Assembly: GCA_021827465.1 (NCBI GenBank)
Contig: JAKAVX010000005.1
Location: 1 to 18,015, forward strand
Source: Deltaproteobacteria bacterium
GTDB lineage: Bacteria > Desulfobacterota_B > Binatia > Binatales > Binataceae
Direction of reading: 5' to 3'
Length of the DNA: 18,015 nucleotides
Below the pieces are notes generated by a model. The model searched no databases and had not been told where the DNA came from. It worked only from the letters and a program-made list of their open reading frames with translations. Every line of letters starts with the position of its first letter. Position 1 is the first letter of the stretch. A program made the position numbers and the translations under genes. This document shows positions 1 through 7,579 of this stretch, one piece after another.

Positions 1-163
1 CGACTCGTCTTTCATCGAGGACCTTGGCGCCGACTCGCTTGATATCGTCGAGCTGGTCATGGCGCTCGAGGAGGAGTTCAACATCGAAATTTCGGACGAG
101 GACGCCGAGAAAATTCGGACCGTCAAGGACGTTGTCAGCTACATCGAGGCTCATCGCAGCTGA
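1..163 (+). CDS. acpP: Acyl carrier protein, C-terminal part (5' end outside window)
   Basis: This is the last 54 codons of acyl carrier protein, the small acidic cytoplasmic protein that carries growing fatty-acyl chains on a 4'-phosphopantetheine arm. The reading frame starts at base 2 and ends with TGA at 161-163. The hallmark G-A-D-S-L motif is present, and its serine (codon at 35-37) is the expected attachment site of the prosthetic group. It is followed by the typical acidic helix ([13 protein letters not shown]) and the C-terminal helix T-V-K-D-V-V-S-Y-I. The start codon lies upstream of the window. A strong hairpin follows, so the acp transcript probably ends or is attenuated before nrdR. 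The condensing-enzyme gene fabF, which often follows acpP, is not here. Identification is secure. Confidence 0.95.
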   Translation, partial: DSSFIEDLGADSLDIVELVMALEEEFNIEISDEDAEKIRTVKDVVSYIEAHRS

Positions 164-194
164 GCCCGGGACCAGTGCCCGCGCGGCATCTATT

Positions 195-230
195 GAAGAC
201 GGCGCGTCCGCGCGTCGCGCCGTCTTCTTC
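195..230 (+). terminator. Terminator-like hairpin after acpP
   Basis: A perfect 12-bp inverted repeat (GAAGACGGCGCG at 195-206, its complement at 216-227) encloses a 9-base loop and is followed by a short pyrimidine run (TTC CCT). It starts 31 bases after the acpP stop. The long GC-rich stem fits a factor-independent terminator, although the T tract is interrupted by C residues. It separates acpP from the nrdR-rib-nus run. Confidence 0.7.
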
Positions 231-296
231 CCTCGACAGATCGAGCCCTATCCGCGGCGCCTGCCGACCGCGCCCGTGACGCGCCAGGCTTGAGCC

Positions 297-809
297 ATGC
301 GCTGTCCGTTCTGCCGTAATCGTGGAAACCGGGTCGTTGACTCCCGCCTGTCGGGCGACGGCGCGACTATCCGCCGGCGCAGGATGTGCAGCGCGTGCAA
401 AAAACGATTCACGACTTACGAGCGGGTCGAGGAAAGCGCCGCGATGGTGGTCAAGAAGGACGGCAGGCGCGAACCTTTCGATCGCTCCAAGATTGTCGCC
501 GGAATCAAACGCGCCTGTGAAAAACGCCCGGTTTCGATGGAAACTCTTGAGCAGATAGCCGACCGGGTCGAGACCGCGGTCGCGGAGAGCGGCGAGCGCG
601 AAATTGCCAGTTCGTTTATCGGCGAGATCGTGATGAACGAGTTGCACCAGATCGATCAGGTCGCCTACGTGCGCTTCGCTTCCGTCTATCGATCGTTCAA
701 GGATATCGAAGAGTTCATGCGTGAGCTCGAAGACCTGATTCGCCTGCGCAAGGACAGCCCCGAGCGCGAGGCCACGATGCGCGCCAAGAAGGGCGACACC
801 GCCCCCTGA
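297..809 (+). CDS. nrdR: Transcriptional repressor NrdR
   Basis: NrdR is a zinc-finger, ATP-cone repressor that senses ATP/dATP and shuts down ribonucleotide reductase genes by binding NrdR boxes. The protein has 170 residues, slightly longer than the usual 150-160 because of a charged C-terminal tail. It begins with the family signature M-R-C-P-F-C. The zinc ribbon cysteines are C3, C6, C31 and C34, with the conserved V-V-D-S-R segment between the pairs and R-R-R-x-C-x-x-C-x-x-R-F-T-T-Y-E at the end. The ATP-cone spans about residues 49-139 ([16 protein letters not shown] onward). The ATG at 297 gives exactly the conserved N-terminus, although no clear Shine-Dalgarno precedes it. It sits 9 bases before ribD, an arrangement common in many bacteria. 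No ribonucleotide reductase gene lies in the window. Confidence 0.96.
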   Translation: MRCPFCRNRGNRVVDSRLSGDGATIRRRRMCSACKKRFTTYERVEESAAMVVKKDGRREPFDRSKIVAGIKRACEKRPVSMETLEQIADRVETAVAESGEREIASSFIGEIVMNELHQIDQVAYVRFASVYRSFKDIEEFMRELEDLIRLRKDSPEREATMRAKKGDTAP

Positions 810-818
810 ACTTTTGCG

Positions 819-1940
819 ATGACCCAGCGTCGGGATCCGCAAACCGATCGCCGCTTCATGGGCGAGGCGCTTGAGCTTGCCCACTCGGTGCTCGGACTGA
901 CCTCGCCAAATCCGGCGGTTGGATGCGTGATCGTGCGCGGCGGCCGGGTCGTCGGCCGGGGCGCGACCGCCCCCGGCGGACGTCCTCACGCCGAAACCGT
1001 CGCGGTCGGCGAAGCCGGTGCGAAAGCCCGCGGCGCAACCGCCTACGTCTCGTTCGAGCCGTGCGCCCATTTCGGACAGACGCCGCCGTGCGCGCGGGCG
1101 CTGGTCGACGCGGGAATCGCCCGTGTGGTGGTAGGATGCGTCGATCCGTTTCCGAAAGTGCGCGGGCGCGGTATCGCGATTCTGAAGAAAGCCGGAATCG
1201 ACGTTTCCAGCGGCGTGCTCGAAGAGCAATGCCGTGCCCTCAACGAGGGGTTCATCACTCGCATCGCAATCGGACGGCCGTTTGCGGTTTTGAAGCTCGC
1301 GGCGACGCTCGACGGGCGAATCGCGGCCGCGGGCGGCGACTCGCGATGGATAAGCTCCAAGCCGTCGCGCGAGATGGTGCATCGATGGCGCCGCGAGGCC
1401 GACGCGGTGATGGTCGGCGCGGGGACCGTGCTCGCCGATAATCCGCGCCTTACCTGCAGAATCGAGGGCGGACGCGATCCAGTCAGAGTGATCGTTGACG
1501 GAGAACTGAGAAGTCCCGCGGACGCGCGGGTTTTCACCGAGCGTTCCAATGCCCCGGCGATCCTGGTCACGGCGCGGAGCAATTTCCAGCGGGCGCGGCG
1601 CCGTTACGGCCGCGGGCGGGTCGAAGTGCTTGGCGCGGAAACCCGCTCGGGCGAGATCGATCTAAATGAAGTGATGGAAGAGTTCGGGCGGCGCGGATGG
1701 TGCAAAGTGCTTATCGAGGGCGGAGCGCATCTTGCGGGAGCCGCGCTGCGGCAGAAAATCGTCGATCGGGTAGCAATGTTTCTCGCTCCGCGGATTCTCG
1801 GATGCGGTCTTCCGGCCGTCGGGGGCTTCGGCTTCGACCAGGTCAAGCGCTCGGTCCGGCTCGCCGGCCTCAGCGCGCGTCCGGTGGGAGACGACTGGCT
1901 GCTCGAAGGACGCCCGGTGGTTAGAATGAAGGCCCGATGA
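819..1940 (+). CDS. ribD: Bifunctional riboflavin biosynthesis deaminase/reductase RibD
   Basis: RibD carries out the second and third steps after GTP ring opening: deamination of the pyrimidine, then NADPH-dependent reduction of the ribose side chain. The 373-residue length is typical of the fused enzyme. The deaminase domain (about residues 9-145) keeps the zinc and catalytic motifs H57-A-E59, and P-C82-A-H ... P-P-C91. The reductase domain (about 150-370) begins with R-P-F-A-V-L-K-L-A-A-T-L-D-G-R-I-A and contains the usual D-S-R-W-I-S-S and V-G-A-G-T-V-L-A-D-N-P segments, then I-E-G-G-A near 303. It is tightly packed after nrdR and is followed 26 bases later by ribBA. The riboflavin synthase gene that often lies between these two is missing. 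Both halves look catalytically intact. Confidence 0.96.
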   Translation: MTQRRDPQTDRRFMGEALELAHSVLGLTSPNPAVGCVIVRGGRVVGRGATAPGGRPHAETVAVGEAGAKARGATAYVSFEPCAHFGQTPPCARALVDAGIARVVVGCVDPFPKVRGRGIAILKKAGIDVSSGVLEEQCRALNEGFITRIAIGRPFAVLKLAATLDGRIAAAGGDSRWISSKPSREMVHRWRREADAVMVGAGTVLADNPRLTCRIEGGRDPVRVIVDGELRSPADARVFTERSNAPAILVTARSNFQRARRRYGRGRVEVLGAETRSGEIDLNEVMEEFGRRGWCKVLIEGGAHLAGAALRQKIVDRVAMFLAPRILGCGLPAVGGFGFDQVKRSVRLAGLSARPVGDDWLLEGRPVVRMKAR

Positions 1941-1966
1941 TACTATCGTCAGGTTGGTAAGAGGGT

Positions 1967-3178
1967 ATGCCCGACACGATCTTTGAACAGGTCTTCGCTC
2001 GTCTGAGAGACGGCCAGATGGTCGTCATGGTGCCAGACGAGAGCGAGGACGCCGAAGGTGACGTCGTGATGGCGGCCGAGGCGATTACGCCCGAGCACGT
2101 CAACTTCATGGCGCGTGAGGCGCGTGGCGTCGTGTCGGTCGCGCTGGCCGAGAAGCGGATGCGCGAACTTGGCATCCCGCTGGCTTTGTCGAGCGACGCT
2201 AATCCGCTCGCCGAGCAGGCGGGCGCGCTGGTCGAGGCGCGCGAAGGCGTGACCACCGGTATTTCCGCGGCCGACCGCGCCCGGACGATCCAGGTCGTTG
2301 CGTCGCCCCGGTCGGGTCCGGAGGATCTCGTGATGCCGGGTCACGTTCTGCCGCTGATGGCGCTGAGCGGAGGCGTGATGGTGCGGATGGGTCGGGCCGA
2401 GGGCGCGGTTGACCTGGTGCGTGCGGCGGGGCTCAGGCCGTGCGCGGTGCTGTGCGCGATTCTCGATGAAGAGGGCAAGGCTGCGACGCTCTCCGAGCTT
2501 CGCGAGTTCGCCGAGCGCCATTCGATGCCGATCGCGTTCACGCGCGACCTGGTTTCCTACCGACTCACCAACGAGACCTTGGTTCAACGCGCGGCCGACG
2601 TTCCCTTTATGACCGAAAGGGGCGAGTTCCAGGCGGTCGTGTTCCGCAATATCGTCGATGGCCGTGAGCATCTGGCGCTCGTCAAGGGCAATGTTGGAGG
2701 AAACCGGCCCGCGCTCGTGCGGCTTCATTCGGAGTGCCTGACCGGCGACGTCTTCGGGTCGCATCGATGCGACTGCGGGGAGCAGCTGGTGGAATCGATG
2801 GAGCGGATATTGGCGTCCGACGCGGGCGTGATTATTTATCTCCATCAGGAAGGCCGCGGAATCGGGCTCGGCAACAAGATAAGGGCTTACGCGCTTCAGG
2901 ACACCGGGCTCGACACGGTCGAGGCGAACCTGGAGCTGGGTTTCGACGAGGATTTGCGCGACTACGGAATCGGCGCGCAGATCCTGCGCGATCTTGGCGT
3001 CGGCGAGGTGAGGCTTCTCACCAACAATCCGCACAAGATCGAAAGCCTGAGGCGCTACGGCGCAATCGTGACCCGCGTTGCGCTTGAAGTCGCGCCGCAC
3101 GAAGGCAATATCAACTATCTGCGCACCAAGAAGGAAAAGCTCGGTCATCTCTTTTCGGACCTGAAACTGATCACCTGA
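1967..3178 (+). CDS. ribBA: RibBA: intact GTP cyclohydrolase II with degenerate DHBP synthase domain
   Basis: The 403-residue protein has the layout of bifunctional RibBA: DHBP synthase (about 5-200) then GTP cyclohydrolase II (about 205-397). The cyclohydrolase half is canonical, with zinc ligands C257, C268 and C270 in [17 protein letters not shown], the Q-E-G-R-G-I-G-L loop at 294-301, and Y-G-I-G-A-Q-I-L ... L-L-T-N-N-P. The synthase half is clearly homologous (EGD at 30-32, [15 protein letters not shown] at 94-108, P-G-H126). However, the usual D-R-E-N-E-G-D reads S-E-D-A-E-G-D, so the metal-binding Glu is D28. The usual G-H-T-E reads G-R143-A-E, so the metal-binding His is lost. The usual C-E-I reads C-A164-I, and the F-T-V-S segment is replaced. 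The protein probably serves mainly as GTP cyclohydrolase II. The start is ATG, preceded by a purine-rich AAGAGGG one base away. Confidence 0.93.
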   Translation: MPDTIFEQVFARLRDGQMVVMVPDESEDAEGDVVMAAEAITPEHVNFMAREARGVVSVALAEKRMRELGIPLALSSDANPLAEQAGALVEAREGVTTGISAADRARTIQVVASPRSGPEDLVMPGHVLPLMALSGGVMVRMGRAEGAVDLVRAAGLRPCAVLCAILDEEGKAATLSELREFAERHSMPIAFTRDLVSYRLTNETLVQRAADVPFMTERGEFQAVVFRNIVDGREHLALVKGNVGGNRPALVRLHSECLTGDVFGSHRCDCGEQLVESMERILASDAGVIIYLHQEGRGIGLGNKIRAYALQDTGLDTVEANLELGFDEDLRDYGIGAQILRDLGVGEVRLLTNNPHKIESLRRYGAIVTRVALEVAPHEGNINYLRTKKEKLGHLFSDLKLIT

Positions 3179-3237
3179 TCTTCTCTGGAGAAAGCCCCCG
3201 CGCGGCAGATGCCGCGGGAGGGCGGCCGTCCTCGGTT

Positions 3238-3684
3238 ATGGGAGTTAGGCACATCGGCCGCGAGCTTGCGCTCAAGGCCTTATATAGAATCGACATCTGC
3301 GGCGGCGCCTCGACGGAGGACCTTGCGATCTTCTTCGGCAATTTTCCCTGCGACGAGCGCGCCCGGCAGTTTGCCGAAAGTCTTATCGAGGGAGTCAGGC
3401 GCGACCAGCGCGAACTCGACGGCGATATCGCCGACGCGCTCGAACATTGGTCGATCAAGCGGCTTTCGCGTATAGATCACAACATCCTGCGCTTGGCCGT
3501 GTGGGAGCTGCTGAAGCTCGAAGACGTGCCGGCCAGGGTCACTATCGACGAGGCTATAGAGCTTGCGAAAACTTACGGCGATCAGGAGTCCGGCCGCTTC
3601 GTAAACGGCGTGCTCGACCAGATCGCCGAGCGGCTCAACCTGAAGCGTAAGGGTGAAGAACGGACGTCTGCCAAATCCGCTTAA
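3238..3684 (+). CDS. nusB: Transcription antitermination factor NusB
   Basis: NusB is a small all-helical protein that binds boxA RNA with NusE/S10 and supports antitermination of rRNA operons. The 148-residue length is normal. The family pattern is clear: an N-terminal basic helix (RELALKALYRID), a central W-S-I-K-R-L-S-R-I-D-H-N-I-L-R-L-A segment, then P-A-R-V-T-I-D-E-A-I-E-L-A-K and S-G-R-F-V-N-G-V-L-D. The gene lies 59 bases after ribBA, in the position where ribH (lumazine synthase) often intervenes in related clusters. The gap contains a short CGCGGC/GCCGCG hairpin at 3201-3216. The ATG at 3238 gives the expected N-terminus. The 3' end overlaps the start of the lptE-like gene by 32 bases. 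Confidence 0.95.
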   Translation: MGVRHIGRELALKALYRIDICGGASTEDLAIFFGNFPCDERARQFAESLIEGVRRDQRELDGDIADALEHWSIKRLSRIDHNILRLAVWELLKLEDVPARVTIDEAIELAKTYGDQESGRFVNGVLDQIAERLNLKRKGEERTSAKSA

Positions 3685-4267
3685 GCCCGGGCTCGCGTGG
3701 CTCGCGGTCCTGGCCTTGTGCGTCGCGGGGTGCGGATACCAGTTCGCGGCCTCGGGCACCAATCTGCCGAGCAACGCGCGTACCATCTACGTCGCGAAGT
3801 TCGCCAATCTGACCCGCATAACCGGGGTCAGCGACCAGTTCATGCGCTATCTGAAGGACGAGATCGCGCGGCACGACAGGCTGGAACTGGTCGACAAGCC
3901 GCGCGACGCCGACCTGACGCTGAGCGGATCGGTAATCGCCAACGAGCAGATTCCCGGCGCCTTCAACTCGGTGCTGGAGCCGACGATCTACGCCGAGTCG
4001 TTGGTGGTGCGCGCCGCGCTCACCGACAATCGCACCCACAAGGTCATCTGGAGCGTCAACAGCCTCACCAACACCCAGCAATTCCCAGTCGTGTCGCAGG
4101 CCGTCGTCGCCACGACGCCCACCTTTCTTCAGCAGAACCTGAGAGCGAACGATCTGGCCCAGATGACCGATATCCAGGTCGCCCGCACCCAGGAATTGAG
4201 CGCGCGCGACCAGATGATGGCGGGCCTCGCCCAGCATTTGTACGACGCGATGTCCGAAGGCTTCTAG
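3653..4267 (+). CDS. lptE: LPS-assembly lipoprotein LptE
   Basis: LptE is the outer-membrane lipoprotein that plugs the LptD barrel, which inserts lipopolysaccharide into the outer leaflet. The 204-residue protein has a short basic N-terminus, a hydrophobic stretch (LAWLAVLALCV) and a lipobox V-A-G-C27. The residues right after the cysteine, G-Y-Q-F, match the common G-C-G-Y-x-F opening of this family. The family's T-I-Y-V-A-K-F-A-N-L-T and the later E-P-T-I-Y-A-E-S-L segment are also visible. It starts at GTG 3653 inside nusB. No later start codon would keep the signal peptide whole, so this start is favoured and implies translational coupling. holA follows after 26 bases, a pairing seen in many Proteobacteria. 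It implies an LPS-bearing outer membrane. Confidence 0.88.
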   Translation: MKNGRLPNPLKPGLAWLAVLALCVAGCGYQFAASGTNLPSNARTIYVAKFANLTRITGVSDQFMRYLKDEIARHDRLELVDKPRDADLTLSGSVIANEQIPGAFNSVLEPTIYAESLVVRAALTDNRTHKVIWSVNSLTNTQQFPVVSQAVVATTPTFLQQNLRANDLAQMTDIQVARTQELSARDQMMAGLAQHLYDAMSEGF

Positions 4268-4293
4268 GGAGCCGCGCCGGGGGCGGACTCGCG

Positions 4294-5376
4294 ATGCCGT
4301 CGGATACGGTTCTGAACGTTCTGAGCGGACTTGCGGGCCAGCGCACGCTTGCGCCCGTCATCCTGATTGCGGGACAGAACGCGTTTCTTCGCGAATACGT
4401 TCTTTCGGCGATCGCGCGGCGCCTTTCGGGCGAAGGGTTCAGCTATCGTTCGATCCAGGTTTCGGCAGCGGTCGACCTGTCGAGGCTGGTCGATGAACTG
4501 GGCGGCGCGGATCTGTTCGCCTCCAGGCGGATGATCGCCTGCCGCGTGCTGCGCTCATACCGCGAGCGCGCCGGCGCGGACGATTCGGCCGGCGAGGATA
4601 ACGGCTCGTCCGCGCGCGGAACCGACTCCGCAATCGCGGAGATAATCGCAGAGGCGAAACCGCCCAACCATCTGGTGATGCTCTACGAGCGCGACAACGC
4701 TCCCGCAAAGGTTCGGCGCGCGGCCGAGACTGCGGGACTCGTCATCAACTGCCCGCGGCCGTTCGACAACCAGCTGCCGCGCTATGCGCAGCTCTTCGCA
4801 CGCGCCGAAGGCGTCGCGCTCTCCCCGCGCGCGGCCGAGACGCTCGTCTCCCGTCATGGCGGCGACCTTGGGGCGCTCGCCAATGCCATCTCCCGGCTGG
4901 CGATAACCGCCGAGCCGGGCGCCACGATTGACGCGGGGGATTTGAACGAATCCGGCTCGGCCCGCCTTCCTGAGCTTTTCGAAATCGCGGAAAGCCTCGC
5001 CGTGGGACGCGCCGCAGCCTGTACCGCGCAGCTTTCCCGCGCGCTCGCGTCGGGACGCGATCCGGTGGAGATCCTCTCGGTAGAGATCGTGCCGGCGCTG
5101 CGCCGGATGATGACGGCGGCGGTGATGATCGCGCAACGAAAGGGCGCGCCTGAAATCGCGGCGGCGATGGGCTTCGGCCCGTCGAGCCCGCTTGCAACGC
5201 GTGCGATCGAAGGCGCGCGCCGTTTTGGACTCGCGCGGCTGACTGGAGTCTATCGGCGCGCGGCGGCGCTCGACACCGATTTCAAGAACGGGCGGATAAA
5301 AGGGCGAGCGGAAGCGCTCTCGGCACTGGTGCTCGACCTGATGGCGAAGGAAGAACGCCCGCGGGCGGGACGATAA
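4294..5376 (+). CDS. holA: DNA polymerase III subunit delta
   Basis: The delta subunit is the clamp-loader component that opens the beta sliding clamp. The 360-residue length is close to the usual 330-350. Visible family features are the N-terminal L-A-P-V-I-L-I-A-G-Q-N-A-F-L-R-E-Y motif (about 20-36), the central G-G-D-L-G-A-L-A-N-A-I-S-R-L segment near residue 190, and the C-terminal D-T-D-F-K-N-G-R-I-K-G motif. An insertion of about 25 acidic and serine-rich residues (after R-E-R-A-G-A-D-D) replaces a loop of the N-terminal domain. The start is ATG 4294. The context lptE-holA-rpsT is standard for Proteobacteria, although rpsT faces holA here instead of following it. Overall identification is good even though HolA sequences diverge strongly. 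Confidence 0.88.
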   Translation: MPSDTVLNVLSGLAGQRTLAPVILIAGQNAFLREYVLSAIARRLSGEGFSYRSIQVSAAVDLSRLVDELGGADLFASRRMIACRVLRSYRERAGADDSAGEDNGSSARGTDSAIAEIIAEAKPPNHLVMLYERDNAPAKVRRAAETAGLVINCPRPFDNQLPRYAQLFARAEGVALSPRAAETLVSRHGGDLGALANAISRLAITAEPGATIDAGDLNESGSARLPELFEIAESLAVGRAAACTAQLSRALASGRDPVEILSVEIVPALRRMMTAAVMIAQRKGAPEIAAAMGFGPSSPLATRAIEGARRFGLARLTGVYRRAAALDTDFKNGRIKGRAEALSALVLDLMAKEERPRAGR

Positions 5377-5388
5377 GAAAGCGCATGC

Positions 5389-5410
5389 GGCGCCGGCGCG
5401 ACCCGGCGCC
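5389..5410. terminator. GC-rich hairpin between convergent holA and rpsT
   Basis: A perfect 8-bp inverted repeat (GGCGCCGG at 5389-5396 and CCGGCGCC at 5403-5410) with a 6-base loop lies between the stop codons of the convergent genes holA (5376) and rpsT (5420). Read on the minus strand, a T-rich CTTTCTT follows about seven bases after the stem. It could therefore serve as a bidirectional terminator, chiefly for rpsT. The T tract is displaced, so this is a moderate call. Confidence 0.45.
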
Positions 5411-5419
5411 CGGATTCGA

Positions 5420-5722
5420 TCAGGAGCCGGCCTGTTCGGCGGTTTTTGCGGTGCGGATCTTGTGCAGCCGGGACGAAAGCCGGCCTATCTTACGGCTTAC
5501 CGTGTTGCGATGGATCGTGCCCTTGCTACCCGCCTTATCCAGGGTGCTTATGGCTTCGCGCAGAGAGGCCTCCGCGGCGTTGACGTCGCTTCCGGCGATC
5601 GCATCGAGCGCTTTCTTTACCACTGTGCGGACGCGGCTCTTTATCAGGCGGTTGTGCTCGCGCCGCTTGAGGTTCTGTCTCTGGCGCTTCAGCGCCGACG
5701 GATGATTCGGGATATGAGGCAT
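5420..5722 (-). CDS. rpsT: 30S ribosomal protein S20
   Basis: S20 is a primary binder of 16S rRNA in the small ribosomal subunit. The 100-residue product is rich in Lys and Arg and has the conserved opening MPHIPNHPSALKRQRQN, followed by helices with R-E-H-N-R-L-I-K-S-R-V-R-T and K-G-T-I-H-R-N-T-V-S-R-K-I-G-R-L. This matches the family pattern of N-K-S-A-x-K-R and I-H-x-N-x-A-A-R-x-K-S-R-L. It is about ten residues longer than typical, with a short tail at the C-terminus. It lies last in a minus-strand series after the esterase and mazG but has its own 85-base upstream gap. Identification is secure. Confidence 0.96.
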   Translation of the reverse strand: MPHIPNHPSALKRQRQNLKRREHNRLIKSRVRTVVKKALDAIAGSDVNAAEASLREAISTLDKAGSKGTIHRNTVSRKIGRLSSRLHKIRTAKTAEQAGS

Positions 5723-5773
5723 AGCCCTATCTAGCTAACAGTCCACAAATTCCCGGTCAATACGGCTTGGGCC

Positions 5774-5801
5774 GATAAAGCTTTCGCACGCGTCGGTTCA
5801 A
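5774..5801 (-). promoter_or_regulatory. Possible sigma-70-type promoter of rpsT
   Basis: On the minus strand, TTGAAC (5796-5801) lies 16 bases before TTTATC (5774-5779), roughly 50 bases upstream of the rpsT start. The -35 matches the consensus at four of six positions and the -10 at three of six. It is a weak call. A second TTGACC lies closer to the start but would leave almost no leader. Confidence 0.25.
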
Positions 5802-5807
5802 GCGCGG

Positions 5808-6596
5808 TTAGGAGCGTTCTTCATGCTTCGCCTCGCGCCACAGTGCGTCCAATTCGGCAGGCGAAAGCCGGGTGAGATCGAGTCCGCGCGCGGCGGCGAT
5901 CCTTTCGACCGCCTGGAATCGTCCAACGAACTTGTCACACGCCTCGAGCAGCTTTTCCTCGGCGCTATGGCCGAGGAAGCGTGGCGCGTTGGCGAGTGCG
6001 AGCAGCATGTCGCCGATTTCCGCCGCCGCCGCGTCGGTTTCGCCGCGTTCGAGTTCGGCCTCGGCCTCGTCGAGTTCCTCGCGCACCTTGGCCAGCACCT
6101 CGCGCACGTTAGTCCAGTCCATCCCGCGTCGGCGCGCGTGCTCGCCGAGCTTCTGCGCCTTCATCAGGGCGGGCAATCCGCGGCCAACGCCGCCGATTCC
6201 GAGGTCGCCTTTTTCGGCGCGCTTTATCTTTTGCCAGTTGGCGAGCACCTCTTCGGTGGTCTCGGCTTTGACGTCGCCATAAACGTGCGGATGGCGCCGG
6301 ATGAGTTTGTCGGCCGCCTCTCGCGCGACGTCTTCGAAGGAGAATCGCGAATCGCCTTCGGCGATCACCGAGATGAACAGCACCTGGTCGAGCAGGTCGC
6401 CGAGTTCCTCGCGTATCTCGGCGTTGTCGTCAAGCCGGGTCGCTTCGGCCACTTCGTAGGCTTCTTCGATCACGTGGCGCGCGCTGCCCGCGATCGTCTG
6501 CTCGCGGTCCCAGGGGCACTCGCGCCTGAGATTGCGAATCACGGAGAGCAGGCGCGCAAATTCGCGCAGCTCGGCTGATTCCGCCTGGTAACTCAT
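5808..6596 (-). CDS. mazG: Nucleoside triphosphate pyrophosphohydrolase MazG
   Basis: MazG hydrolyses nucleoside triphosphates to monophosphates and pyrophosphate, and is thought to clear aberrant or excess (d)NTPs. The 262-residue length equals that of the classic two-domain enzyme. The first domain has the signature L-R-R-E-C-P-W-D-R-E-Q-T (23-34), metal-binding E44-E-A-Y-E48, E63-E-L-G-D67 and K-L-I-R-R-H-P-H-V-Y-G-D (98-109). The second domain repeats the fold with E-E-L-D-E-A-E-A-E (173-181) and E-I-G-D-M-L-L-A (193-200). The start ATG at 6596 gives a normal N-terminus. An esterase gene lies 111 bases upstream on the same strand, and rpsT lies downstream. Nothing here links it to a toxin-antitoxin pair (no mazEF). 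Confidence 0.95.
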   Translation of the reverse strand: MSYQAESAELREFARLLSVIRNLRRECPWDREQTIAGSARHVIEEAYEVAEATRLDDNAEIREELGDLLDQVLFISVIAEGDSRFSFEDVAREAADKLIRRHPHVYGDVKAETTEEVLANWQKIKRAEKGDLGIGGVGRGLPALMKAQKLGEHARRRGMDWTNVREVLAKVREELDEAEAELERGETDAAAAEIGDMLLALANAPRFLGHSAEEKLLEACDKFVGRFQAVERIAAARGLDLTRLSPAELDALWREAKHEERS

Positions 6597-6707
6597 GGTC
6601 CGTAGAGACTAGCACGAGCCGCGCGCCAGCCGCATTCGGTCCGCACGCGTCAGCACCGTCGTGCGACCGTGGCGCTCCGCGATGTCCCGCCCGCGCGGCG
6701 CGCCTGT

Positions 6708-7373
6708 TTATGCCGCGATAATCGGCGAGAGAACCTTGCGTTCGAGGAACGCCGACAGGTCCGAGATTCCCTGCGCGGTGATTTCATGGCCGCAATCGTA
6801 TTCGTGATAGTCGAGGGGAACTTGAAGCTCGCGCAGATGCTCGGCCGATTCGCGCGCGCGCGCGATTTCAATCATGTCGTCGGCGCGCCCGTGCTGAACC
6901 ATCGCGGGCATCCGGCTGAGGGCGTCGGCTTTCGTAGCCGCCGCATCCTTCAGTTCGGGCGGAAACCAGGTCGAAATTCCGACCACCGCGGCAAACTTTT
7001 CCGGCTGTCTGAACGCGATCCGCCAAGCCATCACGCCGCCCTGGCTGAAGCCGAGCAGAACCAGCTTGCGCGGCTCGACCGGATAGCGCCGTATGGCGCT
7101 ATCGATGAAGGCCGCGGTGCGATCGGCGGCCTCCGACACTTGGGCCGCATTGGGCGGCGTGCCCATCCGGATTGGGAACCATCCGTAGCCGACAATCGGG
7201 CCTATCGGCACTTCGAGCGGCCCCTGCGGACATATCACCATGAAACGGCCGCCTGCGATGTACGGCGCGACCGAGAGAAGGTCGAACGAATTCGAGCCCC
7301 ATCCGTGAAGAGCGATTATGGCCGGATGAGGGCCGCCTCCGGCAGGCTCGTAAACCGTGTGAATCAGATCCAT
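6708..7373 (-). CDS. Phospholipase/carboxylesterase-family alpha/beta hydrolase
   Basis: This is a 221-residue alpha/beta hydrolase of the small carboxylesterase/lysophospholipase type (Abhydrolase_2, YpfH/EstB-like). The probable catalytic triad is Ser110 in G-F-S-Q-G-G, Asp165 in H-G-R-A-D-D, and His196 in D-C-G-H-E. The oxyanion region is A-L-H-G-W-G-S-N (21-28). There is no signal peptide, so it should act in the cytoplasm. The start is fixed by a strong Shine-Dalgarno GGGAGGAG at 7379-7386, five bases before ATG 7373; an in-frame ATG farther upstream at 7436 lacks such support. A promoter-like pair with a palindrome lies just upstream. The substrate cannot be told from sequence. It is the first gene of a possible esterase-mazG unit and is divergent from the large glycosyltransferase gene. 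Confidence 0.85.
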   Translation of the reverse strand: MDLIHTVYEPAGGGPHPAIIALHGWGSNSFDLLSVAPYIAGGRFMVICPQGPLEVPIGPIVGYGWFPIRMGTPPNAAQVSEAADRTAAFIDSAIRRYPVEPRKLVLLGFSQGGVMAWRIAFRQPEKFAAVVGISTWFPPELKDAAATKADALSRMPAMVQHGRADDMIEIARARESAEHLRELQVPLDYHEYDCGHEITAQGISDLSAFLERKVLSPIIAA

Positions 7374-7397
7374 CGGCGCTCCTCCCGCGACCCGTGC

Positions 7398-7436
7398 GAT
7401 TCGCGAATCATAGACGCCAGGAGCCGGGTGCGCCAA
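7398..7436 (-). promoter_or_regulatory. Candidate promoter with 12-bp palindrome upstream of the esterase
   Basis: On the minus strand TTGGCG (7431-7436, four of six matches to the -35) lies 18 bases before TATGAT (7407-7412, five of six matches to the -10). A perfect palindrome GATTCGCGAATC (7398-7409) overlaps the -10 and the expected start point, about 25 bases upstream of the ATG. Overlap of a palindrome with a -10 suggests a repressor operator, but chance cannot be excluded. Confidence 0.4.
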
Positions 7437-7579
7437 ATGCGGGTCGAGTGTTCATCGCGCCCTCCGACTTCGCTATCGTATCCGGACTGCGGGGGATTAT
7501 GACGCTTTAGCGCGGGTGGGCCGGTGAGTTGACGCAAATCACGGGTAGGAGAGACCAACGGGCCGGATGGAAGGCTTTG

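Noticed and set aside
135..1382. Long open frame on the minus strand opposite nrdR and ribD
   Set aside because: It is antisense to two well-identified genes, has no recognisable motif, and long opposite-strand frames are expected in GC-rich DNA.
1949..3148. Long minus-strand frame opposite ribBA
   Set aside because: It mirrors the codon pattern of ribBA, has no family motif, and overlaps it almost exactly.
5808..6596. mazG as part of a toxin-antitoxin or phage-defence locus
   Set aside because: No mazE/mazF or defence gene is adjacent; the neighbours are an esterase and a ribosomal protein, and the protein is the ordinary two-domain housekeeping type.
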